NCBI GenBank assembly: GCA_037968855.1
Contig: JBBKWH010000089.1
Location: forward strand, 1 to 8,838
From: JBBKWH01 sp037968855
Lineage (GTDB): Bacteria; Pseudomonadota; Gammaproteobacteria; Pseudomonadales; Moraxellaceae
Length of the DNA: 8,838 nucleotides
Direction of reading: 5' to 3'
The notes beneath the pieces are model-generated. The model made no database searches and had not been told where the DNA came from. It worked only from the letters and a program-made list of their open reading frames with translations. A program made the translations under genes and the position numbers. How positions within the stretch are numbered: position 1 is the first letter of the stretch; every line of letters starts with the position of its first letter. Below are positions 5,744-8,838 of this stretch, one piece after another.

Positions 5744-5765
5744 TAAAGAACTGCAAAACAGCCAA
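5736..5765 (-). promoter_or_regulatory. Candidate promoter of the hipB-like gene
   Basis: On the minus strand TTGGCT (5765-5760) and TACAAT (5741-5736) are 18 bases apart. The expected transcription start, about seven bases after the -10, falls at or next to ATG 5728. The transcript may therefore be leaderless, which would fit the absence of a Shine-Dalgarno site. Confidence 0.45.
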
Positions 5766-5770
5766 AAAAA

Positions 5771-5784
5771 GACATCATTGTGTC
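5771..5784 (-). promoter_or_regulatory. Operator-like site 2 (upstream of the hipB -35 region)
   Basis: On the minus strand this reads GACACAATGATGTC, with GACA/TGTC arms. It is flanked on each side by a run of seven A/T pairs. It lies 41 bases from site 1 (start to start), close to four helical turns, so both sites would face the same side of the DNA. Confidence 0.45.
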
Positions 5785-6012
5785 CAAAAAAACGTAATCG
5801 ACGACGATTGATGCGTTAGAACACTTTAAACATACGCATCACCAATCAACAGCCGGTATATGAACGGGTCACCACAGGCACATAACATCGCCTTCACACC
5901 AAATACCCAATTCTTTTTTTCTGCTAAACAAAGAAAATTTACTTCGTTCTCCTGCTAACGATGACTAGCTATGATCGGCTCCATCAGCCATATCAACGCT
6001 TTGGAGCAGGTT
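5785..6012. other. Divergent intergenic region between hipB and sbp
   Basis: With the operator zone at 5729-5784, this separates two divergent units. It contains A- and T-runs (A7 at 5786-5792, T7 near 5914-5920) and must hold the sbp promoter. I cannot pick a convincing -35/-10 pair, which is common for activator-dependent promoters such as those of CysB. No gene is supported in it. Confidence 0.4.
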
Positions 6013-7035
6013 ATGTCATTGAATATTAAGCAATGGGCAAGTCTTGTTGTTTTCGCATCACTCAGCTTGGGTCAGGCCCAAGCCGCCACTGATTTTCTTA
6101 ATGTGTCTTACGACCCCACCCGTGAGCTGTACGATGAATACAATCAATCGTTCGGCACATGGTGGAAAAAACGCACCGGCGAAGCGGTTAATTTTAAGCA
6201 GTCACATGGCGGTTCTGGCAAGCAAGCACGCTCAGTGATTGATGGTCTTGAGGCTGACGTTGTGACCTTGGGTCTCGGTGGTGACATTGATGCGATTGCC
6301 AACAACAGCAATCTCATTCCAAAAAACTGGCAATCCAAGCTACCCAACAATGCTGCGCCTTATACCTCAACGATTGTGTTTTTGGTCCGTAAGGGCAATC
6401 CAAAAGGGATTAAAGACTGGGGCGATTTGGTCAAGTCGGGTGTTGATGTGGTCACGCCCAATCCCAAAACATCAGGTGGTGCCCGTTGGAACTACCTTGC
6501 CGCGTGGGCATGGGCAAAAAAACAACCACATGGTAGTGATGCGACTGCCAAAGATTTTGTGCAACAAGTTTATGCCCATACCAAGGTTTTAGACTCTGGC
6601 GCGCGTGGTGCGTTGACCACCTTTGCCGAGCGCGGCATCGGCGACGTGCTGATTAGCTGGGAAAACGAAGCGCAACTGGCAACGCGTTCATTAGACAAAG
6701 GTGCGTTTGAAATTGTCGTACCGAGCATCTCAATTTTGGCCGAACCCTCCGTTGCGGTGGTTGAGCAAAATGCCAAAAAACACGGCACATTAAATCTGGC
6801 CCGTGGTTATTTGAACTATTTATATAGCCCTGTGGGTCAGGAGTTAGCCGCAAAGCATTACTTCCGTCCACGCAACGCACAAGTTGCCGCTCGTTATAAA
6901 GACGTGTTCCTGCCAGTCAAACTGTTCACCATTAACAAAGAGTTCGGAGGTTGGACCAAAGCCACAGAGGTGCATTTTGCCAATGGGGGCATCTTTGATC
7001 AGATTGTCGAAGCCAATAGCCGCTTAGCACATTGA
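6013..7035 (+). CDS. sbp: Periplasmic sulfate-binding protein
   Basis: This 340-residue protein captures sulfate (or thiosulfate) in the periplasm and delivers it to the CysTWA ABC importer. A signal peptide is visible: KQ near the start, a hydrophobic core (LVVFASLSLG) and a cleavage site AQA|A after residue 24. The mature protein opens with the family hallmark VSYDPTRELYDEYN (31-44). It continues with SHGGSGKQARSVIDGLEADV (64-83), NPKTSGGARWNYLAAW (140-155), SGARGALTTF (185-194) and ISWENEA (204-210), all typical of Sbp/CysP. I chose ATG 6013 because GGAG lies six bases upstream and the signal peptide starts directly. ATG 5971 would put 14 odd residues before it. It is first in the operon, 24 bases before cysT. 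Expression is usually under CysB during sulfur limitation, but I cannot identify a CysB site. Sbp versus CysP cannot be separated with certainty. Confidence 0.93.
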   Translation: MSLNIKQWASLVVFASLSLGQAQAATDFLNVSYDPTRELYDEYNQSFGTWWKKRTGEAVNFKQSHGGSGKQARSVIDGLEADVVTLGLGGDIDAIANNSNLIPKNWQSKLPNNAAPYTSTIVFLVRKGNPKGIKDWGDLVKSGVDVVTPNPKTSGGARWNYLAAWAWAKKQPHGSDATAKDFVQQVYAHTKVLDSGARGALTTFAERGIGDVLISWENEAQLATRSLDKGAFEIVVPSISILAEPSVAVVEQNAKKHGTLNLARGYLNYLYSPVGQELAAKHYFRPRNAQVAARYKDVFLPVKLFTINKEFGGWTKATEVHFANGGIFDQIVEANSRLAH

Positions 7036-7059
7036 TGATCGAACGATAGGACTACCGCC

Positions 7060-7899
7060 ATGATTGTTCGCTCACCGCATACCGTGTTGTCCGGTTTTGG
7101 CTTATCGCTGGGCATCACGCTGACATGGTTATCACTGATCGTACTGATTCCACTAAGTGCCGTTTTGATCAAATCTGCTCAGATTGATTTGCCTGCATTG
7201 CTCGCTATTTTAGGCTCAGAACGCATTCAGCACGCGCTGTGGCTAAGCTTTAGCACCGCGATTGCTGCTGCGCTGGTTAATGTGGTGTTTGGTCTATTGT
7301 TGGCGTGGTCGTTGGTGCGCTACGACTTTTGCGGTAAACGCTTGGTCGATGCGCTGATTGACTTACCGTTTGCTTTGCCAACTGCCGTGGCGGGCATTGC
7401 GTTGGCCAGTCTGTACGCCCCAACTGGCTGGATTGGTCAACTGTTTGCCCCGCTTGGCTTGCAGATTGCCTATACCCAGATCGGCATTGTGATTGCCTTG
7501 ATTTTTATCGGCATTCCCTTTGTGGTACGGACGGTGCAGCCTGTGCTGGTTGATCTAGAAACCGAGCTAGAAGAAGCCGCAGCATCACTCGGTGCCAGTC
7601 GTTGGCAGACCCTGTCACAAGTGATTTTGCCGGTGTTAACCCCTGCACTTCTGACCGGCTTTGCCTTGGCCTTTGCTCGTGGTGTGGGCGAGTATGGTTC
7701 GGTGATTTTTATTGCTGGTAATCAACCGTTTAAAACTGAGATTGCGCCGCTTTTAATCATTTCTCGCCTAGAAGAATACGATTATACCGGTGCAACCGTG
7801 ATTGCGGTATTGATGCTGCTGCTGTCGTTTGTCTTATTGCTGCTGATTAATCTGTTGCAAAGCTGGAGCAATCACCGCGCAGGGAGATTGGCCAAATGA
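7060..7899 (+). CDS. cysT: Sulfate ABC transporter permease CysT (CysU)
   Basis: The product is a 279-residue inner-membrane permease, one half of the sulfate channel. About six hydrophobic segments are visible (approximately 12-37, 62-84, 101-120, 138-156, 195-215 and 243-266). The EAA cytoplasmic loop that docks on the CysA ATPase is at 171-191 (EEAAASLGASRWQTLSQVIL followed by P). The sequences IDLPFALPTAVAGIALASLY and FARGVGEYGSVIFIAGN are characteristic of CysT. ATG 7060 has AGGA eight bases upstream. The gene follows sbp by 24 bases and its stop overlaps the cysW start by four (ATGA), so the two permeases are translationally coupled. Length and motifs are intact. Confidence 0.95.
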   Translation: MIVRSPHTVLSGFGLSLGITLTWLSLIVLIPLSAVLIKSAQIDLPALLAILGSERIQHALWLSFSTAIAAALVNVVFGLLLAWSLVRYDFCGKRLVDALIDLPFALPTAVAGIALASLYAPTGWIGQLFAPLGLQIAYTQIGIVIALIFIGIPFVVRTVQPVLVDLETELEEAAASLGASRWQTLSQVILPVLTPALLTGFALAFARGVGEYGSVIFIAGNQPFKTEIAPLLIISRLEEYDYTGATVIAVLMLLLSFVLLLLINLLQSWSNHRAGRLAK

Positions 7900-8795
7900 T
7901 CAGTATCAACAAAGATTTGGCGCAAGGTCTGCAATCACGCGATGCCACTCGTGAACCGGCATGGGTTCGTCGATTGATCATCACGATCAGTTTAGTATTT
8001 TTTGCCAGTTGTTTGTTTTTGCCACTGTTACTGGTGTTTGTGGAAGGCTTTAAGCAAGGTCTTGCTGTGTATGTTCAGGCATTGATTGATCCTTACACCT
8101 TATCGGCGGTCAAGCTGACCTTGTGGGTTGCTGCGATTGTAGTGCCATTGAATGTCATTTTTGGGGTCGCGGCGGCATGGCTGATCACCAAATTTCGTTT
8201 TCGCGGTAAAGCGATTTTGACCACCTTGATTGATTTGCCATTTTCGGTATCGCCGGTGATCGCCGGTTTGATGATGGTGTTGGTGTTTGGCGCGCAAGGT
8301 TGGTTTGGTGATTGGTTGCGTGCGCATGATATCAAGGTGATTTTTTCGGTGACCGGCATTGCACTGGCCACTGTGTTTATTACCTTCCCGTTTGTGGCAC
8401 GAGAGCTGATTCCCTTAATGGAGTCGCAAGGCATTGAAGAAGAGGAAGCAGCAACGGTCCTTGGCGCGAGTGGCTGGCAAACCTTTTGGCACGTCACCCT
8501 ACCCAATATCAAATGGGCATTGTTGTACGGGGTGATCTTGTGTAACGCCCGTGCGATGGGTGAATTTGGGGCGGTGTCGGTGGTGTCTGGGCATATTCGT
8601 GGCGAAACCAATACCTTACCGCTGCATGTCGAGATTCTCTACAACGAATATGCGTTTAGTGCGGCGTTTGCCGTGGCGTCTTTACTCGCGTTTTTGGCCT
8701 TGATCACTTTAGTCATCAAAACATGGGTCGAAAGCCGTCTTGGACCTGACGTCGATCCGATCAAAGATGACATCAATCCTCTTAAATCACATTGA
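7896..8795 (+). CDS. cysW: Sulfate ABC transporter permease CysW
   Basis: The product is a 299-residue inner-membrane permease that pairs with CysT. A polar N-terminal tail of about 25 residues precedes roughly six membrane segments, the first at about 26-50. The EAA loop is at 184-203 (EAATVLGASGWQTFWHVTLP). The stretch MGEFGAVSVVSGHIRGETNT and the following LPLHVEILYNEY are CysW hallmarks. Translation starts within the cysT stop (ATGA overlap) with AGGGAG nine bases upstream. CysA begins 15 bases after its stop. The gene is full length and intact. Confidence 0.95.
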   Translation: MISINKDLAQGLQSRDATREPAWVRRLIITISLVFFASCLFLPLLLVFVEGFKQGLAVYVQALIDPYTLSAVKLTLWVAAIVVPLNVIFGVAAAWLITKFRFRGKAILTTLIDLPFSVSPVIAGLMMVLVFGAQGWFGDWLRAHDIKVIFSVTGIALATVFITFPFVARELIPLMESQGIEEEEAATVLGASGWQTFWHVTLPNIKWALLYGVILCNARAMGEFGAVSVVSGHIRGETNTLPLHVEILYNEYAFSAAFAVASLLAFLALITLVIKTWVESRLGPDVDPIKDDINPLKSH

Positions 8796-8810
8796 GCGAG
8801 GCGCTTTAAC

Positions 8811-8838
8811 ATGAGTATTCAAGTCAGTCATATTGACA
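8811..8838 (+). CDS. cysA: Start of the sulfate ABC transporter ATPase CysA (cut by window edge)
   Basis: Only nine codons (MSIQVSHID) and one extra base are in the window. The start has GAGG nine bases upstream and follows cysW by 15 bases. This is the position where the ATP-binding subunit of the sulfate importer is normally encoded, and CysA proteins commonly begin 'MSI-V--I'. No ATPase motif is reached, so the call depends on operon order and the N-terminal residues. Confidence 0.8.

Noticed and set aside
5971..6012. Upstream start of Sbp at ATG 5971
   Set aside because: It lacks a ribosome site and would place 14 residues before an otherwise standard signal peptide. ATG 6013 has GGAG at six bases.
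8093..8611. Long minus-strand frame of 172 residues inside cysW
   Set aside because: It is antisense to an intact, well-matched cysW. Its composition (T/N/P-rich) is the mirror of a hydrophobic membrane gene.
1..8838. CRISPR arrays, tRNA or rRNA genes
   Set aside because: No regularly spaced repeats, tRNA cloverleaf signatures or rRNA-like stretches were seen on either strand.

Overview
The window looks like chromosomal DNA from a gammaproteobacterium, most probably Moraxellaceae (Acinetobacter or a relative). The call rests on the sulfate transporter, the flavin monooxygenase/short-chain dehydrogenase/'metal-dependent hydrolase' cluster, and the general codon style. Genus cannot be fixed from the sequence alone.

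Layout. (1) Bases 1-1084 are a visibly AT-rich, decayed islet: the tail of an unknown gene, a fragment of an IS5-type transposase with one recognisable IS end, the proline-rich tail of another broken gene, and a Sel1-repeat gene split by a -1 frameshift at a run of eight T. (2) Bases 1085-1401 hold no gene but contain two hairpins, one placed to terminate the operon arriving from the right. (3) Bases 1402-4814, minus strand, form a three-gene operon read right to left: a PF10118 'metal-dependent hydrolase' with ferritin-like diiron ligand spacing, a classical SDR dehydrogenase, and a Baeyer-Villiger/FMO-type flavin monooxygenase. A strong hairpin followed by T6 lies between the first two genes. 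A long imperfect inverted repeat lies in the leader, with a possible promoter farther upstream. (4) Bases 5160-5784, minus strand, form a remnant toxin-antitoxin unit: an intact HipB-like HTH antitoxin with two matching operator-like sites about four helical turns apart, a start overlapping a stub of hipA, and an intrinsic terminator. (5) From 6013 to the window end, plus strand, lies the sulfate uptake operon sbp-cysT-cysW-cysA, with cysA cut by the window edge.

How the genes work together. The cys genes form one ABC importer: Sbp captures sulfate in the periplasm, CysT/CysW form the channel, and CysA hydrolyses ATP. The three oxidative genes probably act in sequence on a hydrophobic substrate, since an oxygenase, a dehydrogenase/reductase and a putative diiron protein are co-transcribed. 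The substrate is not visible from sequence. The HipB-like protein now appears to be an orphan autoregulator.

The main points for a second look are the diiron ligand pattern in the so-called hydrolase, the orphan hipB with tandem operators and a possibly leaderless transcript, the poly-T frameshift in the Sel1 gene, and the uncharacterised inverted repeat upstream of the oxidative operon. Nothing here is clearly a wholly new system.
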